From positions 1 to 64,000 of the forward strand of contig CAVPAX010000006.1 of assembly GCA_963701715.1 (NCBI GenBank): a stretch of DNA of 64,000 nucleotides, in the 5' to 3' direction. Made by a program: the position numbers and the translations under genes. Below the pieces are notes generated by a model, which searched no databases, was not told the origin of the DNA, and worked only from the letters and a program-made list of their open reading frames with translations. The DNA comes from Methylotenera_A sp963701715. GTDB lineage: Bacteria; Pseudomonadota; Gammaproteobacteria; Burkholderiales; Methylophilaceae. Below are positions 18,268 through 27,132 of the stretch, piece after piece. Numbering within the stretch: the first letter of the stretch is position 1; each line of letters opens with the position of its first letter.

Positions 18268-18966
18268 ATGTCGCATGAATTAGGCTTGGCGCACTTCGTT
18301 GCGCAAGTAGATACGATGGGTAAAGTCGTGTTGGTATTTTTACTTATTTTGTCAGTTGCAACTTGGTATTTAATTTTTACTAAAACGCTGGCAAATTGGC
18401 TTGAGGCGCGGCGGGCGCGGGCATTTTTGGAGAAGTTCTGGAAGCATGACACTTTAGATGGACTTAACACAAGTTTGCAGCAGCACAAGCCAGATAATGC
18501 TTTTGCAAATCTTGCGGCGGAAGGCTTGGCTGCTTTTCGCAATGCCAATGGACGTAGTGCACAAAGCTTGATTGCAGCCGGGGGAATGTCCGAGTTTATG
18601 ACACGTGCCATTCGTAATGGCATTGATCAAGAATCAGCACGCTGTGAAAACGGTTTAACGGTGCTGGCTTCGGCAGGGTCTGCCTCACCTTATATCGGGC
18701 TATTCGGCACGGTATGGGCTATTTATCACGCACTTGTCAATATTGGCTTGAGTGGGCAAGGCACATTGGATAAAGTAGCAGGGCCTGTAGGTGAGGCGCT
18801 GATTATGACTGCGATAGGCTTGGCAGTGGCAATTCCGGCTGTGTTTTCTTATAACGCATTTAATCGCCGCAACCGCATGTGGCTTGCAAAATTAGACGCC
18901 TTTGCACACGATTTATTTGCATTGCTAACGGCTGGTAGCAACGAAGACAAGGGCAGCAAATTATGA
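18268..18966 (+). CDS. exbB: Proton-channel component ExbB
   Basis: MotA/TolQ/ExbB family inner-membrane protein of 232 residues. Three membrane segments: about 15-40, then the pair containing GSASPYIGLFGTVWAIYHAL and GEALIMTAIGLAVAIPAV. These conserved stretches line the proton path of the ExbBD motor. It lies between tonB and exbD and its stop overlaps the exbD start by 4 bases. Confidence 0.95.
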   Translation: MSHELGLAHFVAQVDTMGKVVLVFLLILSVATWYLIFTKTLANWLEARRARAFLEKFWKHDTLDGLNTSLQQHKPDNAFANLAAEGLAAFRNANGRSAQSLIAAGGMSEFMTRAIRNGIDQESARCENGLTVLASAGSASPYIGLFGTVWAIYHALVNIGLSGQGTLDKVAGPVGEALIMTAIGLAVAIPAVFSYNAFNRRNRMWLAKLDAFAHDLFALLTAGSNEDKGSKL

Positions 18967-19382
18967 GTTTCGGCAGTTTTAACTCACAACAGCATGCCGC
19001 CAAAGCGGAAATCAATGTCGTTCCTCTAGTGGATGTGATGCTGGTGCTGCTGGTGATTTTTATTATTACCGCACCGTTGCTTACTCATTCTGTAAAAATC
19101 GATTTGCCCAAAGCTTCCAGCAATCCTAATATCACCAAGCCGGATCACATAGAGTTAGGTATTCGCGAAGATGGCAGCTTGTATTGGAACGGAGAGCTTG
19201 TCACTAAAGAGACACTTAAAACTCGTTTTGCTATTGAGGCAAAAAAAGACCCACAACCTGAGCTACATATACGTGCCGATAAACTCACGCATTATGAAAA
19301 CGTCGCAATCGTAATGTCCGATGCGGCTAAAACAGGCTTGGTCAAAATAGGTTTTATAACAGATCCTACAGTTAATCAATGA
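18963..19382 (+). CDS. exbD: Proton-channel component ExbD
   Basis: TolR/ExbD family, 139 residues. A short cytoplasmic N terminus, then one membrane helix NVVPLVDVMLVLLVIFIITA with the conserved Asp needed for proton flow, then a periplasmic domain. Last gene of the uptake operon; a perfect hairpin begins at its stop codon. Confidence 0.95.
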   Translation: MSFGSFNSQQHAAKAEINVVPLVDVMLVLLVIFIITAPLLTHSVKIDLPKASSNPNITKPDHIELGIREDGSLYWNGELVTKETLKTRFAIEAKKDPQPELHIRADKLTHYENVAIVMSDAAKTGLVKIGFITDPTVNQ

Positions 19383-19409
19383 ATTCTGCTTTCAGTTGAA
19401 AGCAGAATT
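19382..19409. terminator. Convergent terminator-like hairpin after exbD
   Basis: A perfect 12-bp stem AATTCTGCTTTC with loop AGTT sits between the converging exbD and HD-GYP genes. No clear T run follows on either side, so it may need Rho or act mainly as an RNA-end stabiliser. Confidence 0.55.
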
Positions 19410-19413
19410 GAAG

Positions 19414-20724
19414 TTAAGTGCTTTCTTTTGGCTCGTCATTATTTTTTGATAATTCCGTATCCATAAAATAGCTGATTTTATTGCGAGGATTTAAGTAATT
19501 TCGTACTTCCGCTGGCAGTTGACTCGCGCGCAGACAGCCACTGATGTTGATGTTCGGCTCTTCACGTAAATCCAGTACTCGTGGTTTTTGCCTGTCAATC
19601 AATGGATCATGCAGCATTACATATGGACGTAAAGGCTTATTGGGATTTGCTGAAATGACGATTGCATGTACCCCGGTGGATAGTTGTACGATACTGCCGG
19701 GCGGATAAATACCAAGCGTTTTAATCAAGTGTTTGAGTAATGCTTCATCAAATTTGGTGCGTTGGTGGGCATACATATGCGCCAAAGCTTCATATGGTGT
19801 CTTGGCTAATGCCGTGTTAACAGGATTGCACAGATTGTCATAACCATTTGCCAGTGCGACCAATCTGGCAAGTGGATCAATTTGTTCAGCTTTCAACCGA
19901 TTTGGAAAGCCGGAACCATCAACGTGCTCATGGTGCTGCAGGATGATTTTACCAACACGGACAGGCAGGCCAACCTCTTGTGCCATATGTGCACCAATCT
20001 CACAATGTTGTTCGTAGTGCAATTGCTCCGATTTTGTCAGAGGCATCTTTTTCATCAAAATATTACTTGCGATTTCAGCTTTACCAATGTCATGAAATAT
20101 AGCTGCCATGCCTAGTAGACGTACGTCTTCTTTAGACATTTCTATGGATTTTGCCATCATGAGTGCGAGTACGGTGACATTGAGAGAATGCTGGTAATTC
20201 TTATCGCTTGATTGATTGCCATTCAGTGCATGGATGGCGACATCTCCCTCCATCAGAGCAGTATCCACCATATCATTTACCAATAAAGCTGCTTTTTCTA
20301 TAGAGGTTTTTGGGTCAGTTAGGATATTATCTGTAATTTTTCCAGCAATATCGCTAGCGATAACAAATTTCTTTTCGCTTTCATCAATAGACCGTTGCAG
20401 TTGTATCAAACGCTCAGACTTTGCATCTATAGCTTTGGGTTCATTGTCGACAATTGTTTTTGAATCAGCCTGAGATTCTTTTTCTGGAGTTACGGCTTCA
20501 ACAGAATCATTCTCTGGTATGGGCAAAGGGCTGCAATCGCTTCGTTTCGGGTCATAACGTAATTTTTTTAATCCAATTTTTTTAATTTTCAAAATTTGCT
20601 CTTCGTCCTTAAGCTTAAAGTTACTCAGGGCGAATGGATGGTCCATCCAGCCTAGATCAAGATGAACGTACAAGCCGACTTGAAGTTGACAGACATCAAT
20701 GCAATTGGGTTGGTTAGGATGCAT
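19414..20724 (-). CDS. HD-GYP cyclic-di-GMP phosphodiesterase with DUF3391
   Basis: Predicted to break down cyclic-di-GMP. Residues 1-65 form a DUF3391 domain (CQLQVGLYVHLDLGWMDHPF). A low-complexity acidic linker follows. The HD-GYP domain spans about 140-340, with HD at 211-212 (FHDIGKAEIA) and HHEHVDGSGFP at 264-274, in which the usual GYP Tyr is Phe. Metal-binding residues look intact, so activity is likely. Its start overlaps the stop of the GGDEF-EAL gene by 11 bases, so both are made from one transcript. Confidence 0.9.
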   Translation of the reverse strand: MHPNQPNCIDVCQLQVGLYVHLDLGWMDHPFALSNFKLKDEEQILKIKKIGLKKLRYDPKRSDCSPLPIPENDSVEAVTPEKESQADSKTIVDNEPKAIDAKSERLIQLQRSIDESEKKFVIASDIAGKITDNILTDPKTSIEKAALLVNDMVDTALMEGDVAIHALNGNQSSDKNYQHSLNVTVLALMMAKSIEMSKEDVRLLGMAAIFHDIGKAEIASNILMKKMPLTKSEQLHYEQHCEIGAHMAQEVGLPVRVGKIILQHHEHVDGSGFPNRLKAEQIDPLARLVALANGYDNLCNPVNTALAKTPYEALAHMYAHQRTKFDEALLKHLIKTLGIYPPGSIVQLSTGVHAIVISANPNKPLRPYVMLHDPLIDRQKPRVLDLREEPNINISGCLRASQLPAEVRNYLNPRNKISYFMDTELSKNNDEPKEST

Positions 20725-23700
20725 TTTGTTTACCTCGATGTTTGTTTGTTGCTAATAATTGGGTGAACTCTGCGGCAGTCACAGGTTTGCTGTAGAGATA
20801 ACCTTGTGCTTCTTTGCAACCCATATTTTTTAAGAACTCTGCATGCGCTTCGGTTTCCACCCCTTCAGCGATGACGGAAAATCCTAAACTGCATGCCATA
20901 GCGTGAATAGCGCTAGCAATCGCAGCGTCGTCATGGTCGTGCGGCAGGTCGCGCACAAAAGATTGATCGATTTTTATCTTATCGAGTGGCAATCGCTTGA
21001 GAATCGACAGTGAAGAATAACCCGTGCCAAAGTCGTCAATCGCTAAACGTACACCCAGTTTTCTGATGCGGTCGAACGTATCAATCACAAATTCTGTATT
21101 TTGCATCACCGTGCTTTCGGTGATTTCCAGTTCTAGCAAGTTTGGATCACAATCTGTCTCAATCAGAACACCGTAAACCGTGTCGGCGAAGCTGCTGCGC
21201 ATTACCTGTATACCTGATACATTGACTGAAATCCATTGCATGGCATATCCTGCTTTAATCCATTGCATGGCTTGAATTGCTGCCTGACGAAGTACCCACT
21301 CCCCTATCTGTACGATCAAGCCGGTTTCCTCTGCTACAGGAATAAACTTGGCAGGTGAAACCAAGCCTAGCTCCGGATGATTCCAGCGTATGAGTGCTTC
21401 TGCGCCAATAATGTCTCCTGTGATGAGTGATACCTGTGGTTGGTAATACACCTCAAACTGGTTTCGTTCCAAGGCGCGACGAAGCTGGCTTTCCATAGTA
21501 AAGCGTTCGACGACGTCTTTGCTGAGTTCGGCCGAATAGAAGCTATGATTGTTTTTGCCTTTATTCTTGACCTGATACATCGCCATATCCGCTGCTTTGA
21601 TTGTGCTATCTACATCACAGCCATCTTTTGGGAATATTGAAATACCAATACTCGCACTGATAAAAATTTCTTTACCATCGATAACAAACTCAGATTGCAG
21701 GGCGTGAATGATTTTTTGTGCGATGAGTTCAGCATCATCCTGGCTATTGATCATGTCCATCATGACCATAAACTCGTCGCCGCCCAATCGTGCAACTACG
21801 TCACTTTCACGCATAGCAAGGCAGATTCTTTTTGAAACCTCGTAAAGCAACTTGTCGCCAACCTGATGTCCAAGACTATCGTTAATGGCTTTGAAACGAT
21901 CCAGATCTATAAACAAAAGTGCGATTTGATTTTTTTCACGTTCAGCACGTTTAATAGCATGTTCCAACAATTCATTCATAAGCCGGCGGTTAGGCAGGCC
22001 TGTCAGCGGATCATGGTTGACCAGTTCGTTTAGTTTATGTTGCGAGCGTTTTTGCTCAGTGATATCTGCGAAAACGCCCACATAATTAATAATCTGCCCT
22101 TCCTGATTTTTAACAACAGTGATAGTGAGCCATTCTTGGTAGGTTTCGCCGTTTTTGCGAACATTTGATACCTCACCACACCATTTCCCCTCATTAAATA
22201 AGCTGTGCCATAAATTGTCCTGGCCTACTTGTAAAACTTTTGGAGTGGCACCCATTACATCGTCTTCAGTGTATCCGGTGATTTCAGTAAAGCCTTTGTT
22301 AATTGCAGTAATACAGGCGTTATTGTCAATAATCATGATGCCTTCAGTTGCACTGTCAAAAGCGATTTTTGCCTGATTTAATCGTTTGCTTGCACTTTCT
22401 CTCTGAATGGCTACGCCTAATGATCTTCCAATTGCCATTAAGGAGCCAAGCTCCTGAGGGGTCGTTTTTATCAAATCATGGCAGCGCTCGATGACAATAT
22501 TCCCCCACCATTCTTTGCCAGAGAAAAGCGGAACAATGACGATGGATTGTGTATCATGCTGCTTAAGGATTTTGCGCTCTATGCTTGGCAGATCCTTAAT
22601 GTCACCAAAAACAGGGTTGCCAAGTTGAAGAGCGTCGCTCCAGCGTTTTAAACTTTTACTATTAAAGTCTATTGATTCAAGATTATTGCGGGGATTGATA
22701 AAACCTGGCATAGACCATTTGTGCAATATTTTAGAATGGACTGACTTATTGGCAGTCATTCCGTCGCTATTCTTAGAGTTAGCGTTTTCAATAATGGCGG
22801 CACGGGTGAAGCGCAACGCAAGACATATTTGTTGTAATACTGTAGAAGCAACTGTATGCCATGATTCTGCAGAATGCAGTAACCAATCGCATGAAATGAG
22901 TGCATCCAGCACAGCGCTGCGATCGCGCAAATTATTTTCAGCCATTTTACGCTCTGTTACGTCCCGGCCAAGCGTCACCAAGCCTTGGCGGCTGCCATCA
23001 TCATTAAAAAGTGGAACTTTAATGATATCCAATATTTTTTCACCACCATGCGGAAGTGCGATGGTTTCTTCATTTCTAATAGATTTTCCCGAATTCCAGG
23101 CGCGCTCATCGGTTATTCTTGAATGACGAAAGGATTCTTTGAAAATAGGATCTGCGACACCAGAGAGTTCCATGTCAGTTTTGTTTTCATAATCTTGCCG
23201 GTTGATTTGAAACAGCTCTAGGCTGCTATCGTTCGCTATCAACCAACGGTTTTTTTCATCCTTGAAGCAGATCAAATCCGGGCTGGCATCAATCAGACTG
23301 CGTAAAAGCTCTTCGGTCTTACGTAACTGCAATTCAGTACTTACTCTGTCTGTGATGTCATGCATATGGAGTATGCAGCCCGATTTTTTGCCTTCAAGTG
23401 AGGTGTATTGAGAAGTAAAAACTTTTAATGTGCGTAGCTCGTTGTTTAATGCGTACTGCAGTACAAAATCTGTATTAGATTTTTTTAGATTGGCCACGAT
23501 GTTCTTGTATACTGCTGGCGGTAATTGGCCGGCTTCATTTTCAACCTGACTTGAATTTAGGTTAAAAATTTCTATGGCATAAGCATTGGCGTAATTAACG
23601 TTGTATTTCGTGTCTAGTGCAATAATTGCTACACCATGCAGCGAACTCAGCAAGTATTTTGCAAGCATAGGTTCGTAAGCAATCAGCCGGTCCAGAGAGC

Positions 23701-23752
23701 CTTCGCGATCTTTAGCCAGCATAGCTTGATCTAATTTTCTTGAGTTTTTCAC
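20714..23752 (-). CDS. PAS/GAF-GGDEF-EAL cyclic-di-GMP signalling protein
   Basis: A 1012-residue cytoplasmic protein with no membrane segments. Order: a PAS domain at about 30-140, a second PAS at 150-270 ending GRDVTERK, a GAF-like region about 280-455, a third PAS at 460-580 ending FADITEQK, a diguanylate cyclase domain with intact GGDEF at 657-661, and an EAL phosphodiesterase domain with GAEAL at 783-787, EITES and DDFGTGYSSL. Both catalytic motifs look complete, so it could make or degrade cyclic-di-GMP depending on input. The PAS domains may bind haem, flavin or small ligands; no ligand can be read from the sequence. Confidence 0.93.
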   Translation of the reverse strand: MKNSRKLDQAMLAKDREGSLDRLIAYEPMLAKYLLSSLHGVAIIALDTKYNVNYANAYAIEIFNLNSSQVENEAGQLPPAVYKNIVANLKKSNTDFVLQYALNNELRTLKVFTSQYTSLEGKKSGCILHMHDITDRVSTELQLRKTEELLRSLIDASPDLICFKDEKNRWLIANDSSLELFQINRQDYENKTDMELSGVADPIFKESFRHSRITDERAWNSGKSIRNEETIALPHGGEKILDIIKVPLFNDDGSRQGLVTLGRDVTERKMAENNLRDRSAVLDALISCDWLLHSAESWHTVASTVLQQICLALRFTRAAIIENANSKNSDGMTANKSVHSKILHKWSMPGFINPRNNLESIDFNSKSLKRWSDALQLGNPVFGDIKDLPSIERKILKQHDTQSIVIVPLFSGKEWWGNIVIERCHDLIKTTPQELGSLMAIGRSLGVAIQRESASKRLNQAKIAFDSATEGIMIIDNNACITAINKGFTEITGYTEDDVMGATPKVLQVGQDNLWHSLFNEGKWCGEVSNVRKNGETYQEWLTITVVKNQEGQIINYVGVFADITEQKRSQHKLNELVNHDPLTGLPNRRLMNELLEHAIKRAEREKNQIALLFIDLDRFKAINDSLGHQVGDKLLYEVSKRICLAMRESDVVARLGGDEFMVMMDMINSQDDAELIAQKIIHALQSEFVIDGKEIFISASIGISIFPKDGCDVDSTIKAADMAMYQVKNKGKNNHSFYSAELSKDVVERFTMESQLRRALERNQFEVYYQPQVSLITGDIIGAEALIRWNHPELGLVSPAKFIPVAEETGLIVQIGEWVLRQAAIQAMQWIKAGYAMQWISVNVSGIQVMRSSFADTVYGVLIETDCDPNLLELEITESTVMQNTEFVIDTFDRIRKLGVRLAIDDFGTGYSSLSILKRLPLDKIKIDQSFVRDLPHDHDDAAIASAIHAMACSLGFSVIAEGVETEAHAEFLKNMGCKEAQGYLYSKPVTAAEFTQLLATNKHRGKQNAS

Positions 23753-23956
23753 TTGTTTTGCATCTTTAATAAAACGGCACGAATTTATGCTAAAAAGTAG
23801 CTAAACCACGTTGCCTGGTAATATAAGTAAAATTAATGTAGTAAATTCTTATCGGTCAAAAGCGCTAAAACTTAAGTGCAGGAAGCATGTCTTTATCAAG
23901 ATTGAAATTAAGTACTTCATTTGAGTGGTGTTTGTAAATTTGGATATATTAAAATA

Positions 23957-24487
23957 ATGAAGCAATTAGCCATCTGGATCTTTTTTTGCTTGTTTTGGCA
24001 TGATGTCAATGCGATTGAAAGTTGTGATGAGATAAGCGTTAATAAAACGGATGGCGCCACTCTTTCGCAAGGGAAGTACACCTTTAAACAAGCAATTATT
24101 GATGATAAGTCGGATTTGGTGATAGTGCCGCCAACTTTTCCTGCCGGATTAAAACGCGTAACGTTTGGTAGAGGGGATGCAGTAACGACATGCTACTTTA
24201 AACCATTAGCTATTATGCAAGCGGGTGCAGGAGCAAAATTTTGGGGTTGGCATCTATTATGGATGGAATCTGCAGGTTTATTTTATGCGCGCATGGATAG
24301 TGAAGCTTGGGTGTCAAGTCCACCAAAACGCATTACTGCATTTAAGCCAATTACCCCAAAGATTAAGCTTGATGGCCACACTTTAAATTTGACTTGGCAG
24401 CAAGTTGAAAATGGCATTACTGTAAATATGCAGGCGGTTTCTAACGATGAAGGCCGTAGTTGGGATGTGAATCCAAAACAACCTTGA
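23957..24487 (+). CDS. Secreted protein of unknown function
   Basis: I do not recognise the family. The ATG at 23957 gives 176 residues with a clear signal peptide (MKQLAIWIFFCLF, cleavage near DVNA); an in-frame TTG at 23921 would add 12 residues before it. The mature part has two Cys, several Trp (FWGWHLLWMES), and a C-terminal beta-like stretch ending NDEGRSWDVNPKQ. It could be a small periplasmic beta protein. About 200 bases upstream hold no gene. The sigma-32 promoter of clpB begins 2 bases after its stop. Confidence 0.7.
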   Translation: MKQLAIWIFFCLFWHDVNAIESCDEISVNKTDGATLSQGKYTFKQAIIDDKSDLVIVPPTFPAGLKRVTFGRGDAVTTCYFKPLAIMQAGAGAKFWGWHLLWMESAGLFYARMDSEAWVSSPPKRITAFKPITPKIKLDGHTLNLTWQQVENGITVNMQAVSNDEGRSWDVNPKQP

Positions 24488-24488
24488 T

Positions 24489-24516
24489 ATTGAAAAATTT
24501 GCAACTTGCCCCACCT
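24489..24516 (+). promoter_or_regulatory. Predicted sigma-32 heat-shock promoter of clpB
   Basis: TTGAAA (24490-24495) and CCCCACCT (24509-24516) are separated by 13 bases. The E. coli sigma-32 pattern is TTGAAA, 11-16 bases, CCCCAT. It sits 31 bases before the clpB ATG, and clpB is a standard member of the heat-shock regulon. Confidence 0.7.
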
Positions 24517-24546
24517 TATAAGTAACCAGACTTTTAAGGAGGAAAT

Positions 24547-27132
24547 ATGCGTTTCGATAAACTCACTACTAAATTTCAACAGGCTATTAATGATGCCCAA
24601 AGTATTGCGCTGGGTGCTGATAATACCGCTATAGAGCCGCAACATCTGTTGCAAGCTTTGTTAAACCAAGAAGACGGCGGCACAGTGTCTTTGCTTGCAC
24701 GTACTGGCGTGCAGTTAAACTCACTTAAAACTGGCTTAACTGCAGCAATTAACAACTTGCCGAAATCGCCCGATACCAGCGGTGAAGTCGCAATTTCGCG
24801 TGATTTGAATAACCTCTTAAATGTTACAGATAAACTTGCGCAGAAACGTGGCGATGCCTATATTGCAAGCGAGATGTTTTTGCTGGCGCTGGCCGATGAC
24901 AAAGGTGAAACTGGAAAATTACTTAAGCAAAATGGCCTTACAAAGACTGCTCTGGAAGCCAGTATCCATGCGGTTCGTGGCAATGGTGGTGTGGATAGTC
25001 AGGAGGCCGAAGGTCAGCGTGAGGCCCTCAAGAAATATACTTTAGACTTAACTGAGCGCGCAAGAATGGGCAAACTAGATCCTGTGATTGGGCGTGATGA
25101 TGAAATTCGCCGTGCGATCCAAGTGTTGCAGCGCCGCACCAAAAACAACCCCGTACTCATAGGTGAACCTGGTGTGGGTAAAACTGCGATTGTGGAAGGC
25201 TTGGCGCAACGTATCGTAAACGGTGAAGTGCCGGAAAGTCTTAAAAATAAGAAAGTGTTGAGCTTGGACATGGCCGCTTTGCTGGCAGGAGCCAAATACC
25301 GTGGCGAGTTTGAAGAGCGCTTGAAATCTGTGCTGAAGGAATTGGCGCAGGATGAAGGTCAAACTATTGTATTTATAGATGAGATCCATACTATGGTCGG
25401 CGCGGGCAAGGCAGAAGGCGCGATGGATGCGGGCAATATGCTCAAACCTGCTCTTGCGCGTGGTGAACTGCATTGCGTTGGCGCAACGACTTTAGATGAA
25501 TATCGCAAATATATCGAAAAAGATGCCGCACTCGAAAGGCGATTCCAAAAAGTATTGGTTGATGAGCCAACCGTTGAGGCGACCATTGCAATTTTGCGCG
25601 GCCTACAGGAAAAATACGAATTACACCATGGTGTCGAGATTACTGACCCCGCAATTGTGGCAGCGGCAGAACTTTCTCATCGCTATATTACCGACCGTTT
25701 CCTGCCAGACAAGGCGATTGATCTGATTGACGAGGCTGCCAGCCGTATCAAAATGGAGATCGATTCCAAGCCGGAGGTGATGGACAAACTTGATAGGCGC
25801 TTGATTCAGCTTAAAATTGAGCGTGAAGCCGTGCGTCGCGAAAAAGATGAAGGTTCGATTAAGCGTTTTGGCTTGATTGAAGAAGAAATCACTAAATTAG
25901 AAAAAGAATATGCAGATTTAGAAGAAATCTGGAAAGCTGAAAAAGCCCAAGTGCAAGGATCTGCGCATATTAAAGAAGCCATCGAAAAAGTGAAATTTGA
26001 GATGGAAGAAGCCACGCGTAAAGGCGAATGGCAAAAAGTTTCTGAATTGCAATATGGTAAATTGCCGCAACTTGAGGCACAGTTAAAACAGGCTTCGAGT
26101 GCGGAATCAAGCACTGAACAAAGCAAGAACAGAATGCTGCGCACTGAAGTCGGTGCAGATGAGATTGCAGAGGTGGTGAGCCGTGCAACGGGCATCCCGG
26201 TGAGCAAAATGATGACGGGTGAACGTGAAAAATTACTCACCATGGAAGCCAAACTGCATGAACGTGTAGTGGGTCAAGATGAGGCAGTGCGTTTGGTTTC
26301 GGATGCAATCCGTCGCTCACGTTCCGGCTTGGGTGACCCAAACCGTCCTTATGGCAGCTTTCTGTTTTTAGGCCCTACCGGTGTTGGTAAAACTGAGCTG
26401 TGTAAAGCATTGGCTGGCTTTTTGTTTGATTCTGAAGATCATTTAATTCGTATCGACATGAGTGAATTTATGGAGAAACACTCTGTTGCACGTATGATTG
26501 GCGCGCCTCCCGGTTATGTAGGGTACGAAGAGGGCGGCACGCTGACTGAAGCGGTGCGTCGTAAGCCATATTCTGTCATATTGCTGGATGAGGTAGAAAA
26601 AGCACACCCCGATGTATTTAATGTTCTATTACAAGTGCTGGATGATGGACGATTAACTGATGGCCAAGGCCGTACCGTAGATTTTAAAAACACGGTGATT
26701 ATCATGACTTCTAATTTGGGCTCGCAAATGATACAAAGTATGGCGGATCAGGATTACCAAGTGGTGAAATTGGCGGTTATGGGCGAGGTAAAAACACACT
26801 TCAGGCCTGAGTTCGTCAACCGTATTGATGAGGTGGTCGTTTTCCATAGCTTAGACCAAGCTAATGTGAAATCGATTGCAAAAATTCAGCTGCAATACCT
26901 CACAAATAGGTTGCATGCACTGGATATTGATGTGACGATTACAGATGCAGCTTTGGCTGAAATTGCAAGTGCTGGATTCGATCCGGTGTATGGCGCACGG
27001 CCATTAAAACGCGCAATTCAGAGTGAGATAGAAAATCCTCTGGCGCGCGAAATTCTTGCAGGGAATTTTGTGGCGAAAGATACAGTCATAATAGACTGTT
27101 CAGCAGGCAAGATGACATTTAATAAGGCATAA
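24547..27132 (+). CDS. clpB: Protein disaggregase ClpB
   Basis: Cytoplasmic AAA+ hexamer that, with DnaK, pulls proteins out of aggregates. An N domain occupies about 1-145. The first AAA+ domain has Walker A GEPGVGKT from residue 206, followed by the coiled-coil middle domain (about 400-525). The second AAA+ domain has GPTGVGKT from 609 and Walker B VILLDEVEKAH. Length 861 is normal. A strong AAGGAGG precedes the ATG by 4 bases, and a sigma-32-like promoter lies just upstream. The next gene follows with no gap. Confidence 0.98.
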   Translation: MRFDKLTTKFQQAINDAQSIALGADNTAIEPQHLLQALLNQEDGGTVSLLARTGVQLNSLKTGLTAAINNLPKSPDTSGEVAISRDLNNLLNVTDKLAQKRGDAYIASEMFLLALADDKGETGKLLKQNGLTKTALEASIHAVRGNGGVDSQEAEGQREALKKYTLDLTERARMGKLDPVIGRDDEIRRAIQVLQRRTKNNPVLIGEPGVGKTAIVEGLAQRIVNGEVPESLKNKKVLSLDMAALLAGAKYRGEFEERLKSVLKELAQDEGQTIVFIDEIHTMVGAGKAEGAMDAGNMLKPALARGELHCVGATTLDEYRKYIEKDAALERRFQKVLVDEPTVEATIAILRGLQEKYELHHGVEITDPAIVAAAELSHRYITDRFLPDKAIDLIDEAASRIKMEIDSKPEVMDKLDRRLIQLKIEREAVRREKDEGSIKRFGLIEEEITKLEKEYADLEEIWKAEKAQVQGSAHIKEAIEKVKFEMEEATRKGEWQKVSELQYGKLPQLEAQLKQASSAESSTEQSKNRMLRTEVGADEIAEVVSRATGIPVSKMMTGEREKLLTMEAKLHERVVGQDEAVRLVSDAIRRSRSGLGDPNRPYGSFLFLGPTGVGKTELCKALAGFLFDSEDHLIRIDMSEFMEKHSVARMIGAPPGYVGYEEGGTLTEAVRRKPYSVILLDEVEKAHPDVFNVLLQVLDDGRLTDGQGRTVDFKNTVIIMTSNLGSQMIQSMADQDYQVVKLAVMGEVKTHFRPEFVNRIDEVVVFHSLDQANVKSIAKIQLQYLTNRLHALDIDVTITDAALAEIASAGFDPVYGARPLKRAIQSEIENPLAREILAGNFVAKDTVIIDCSAGKMTFNKA

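Noticed and set aside
24821..25726. Several open frames of 60-130 codons on both strands inside clpB
   Set aside because: All overlap the strongly supported ClpB frame and show no family resemblance.
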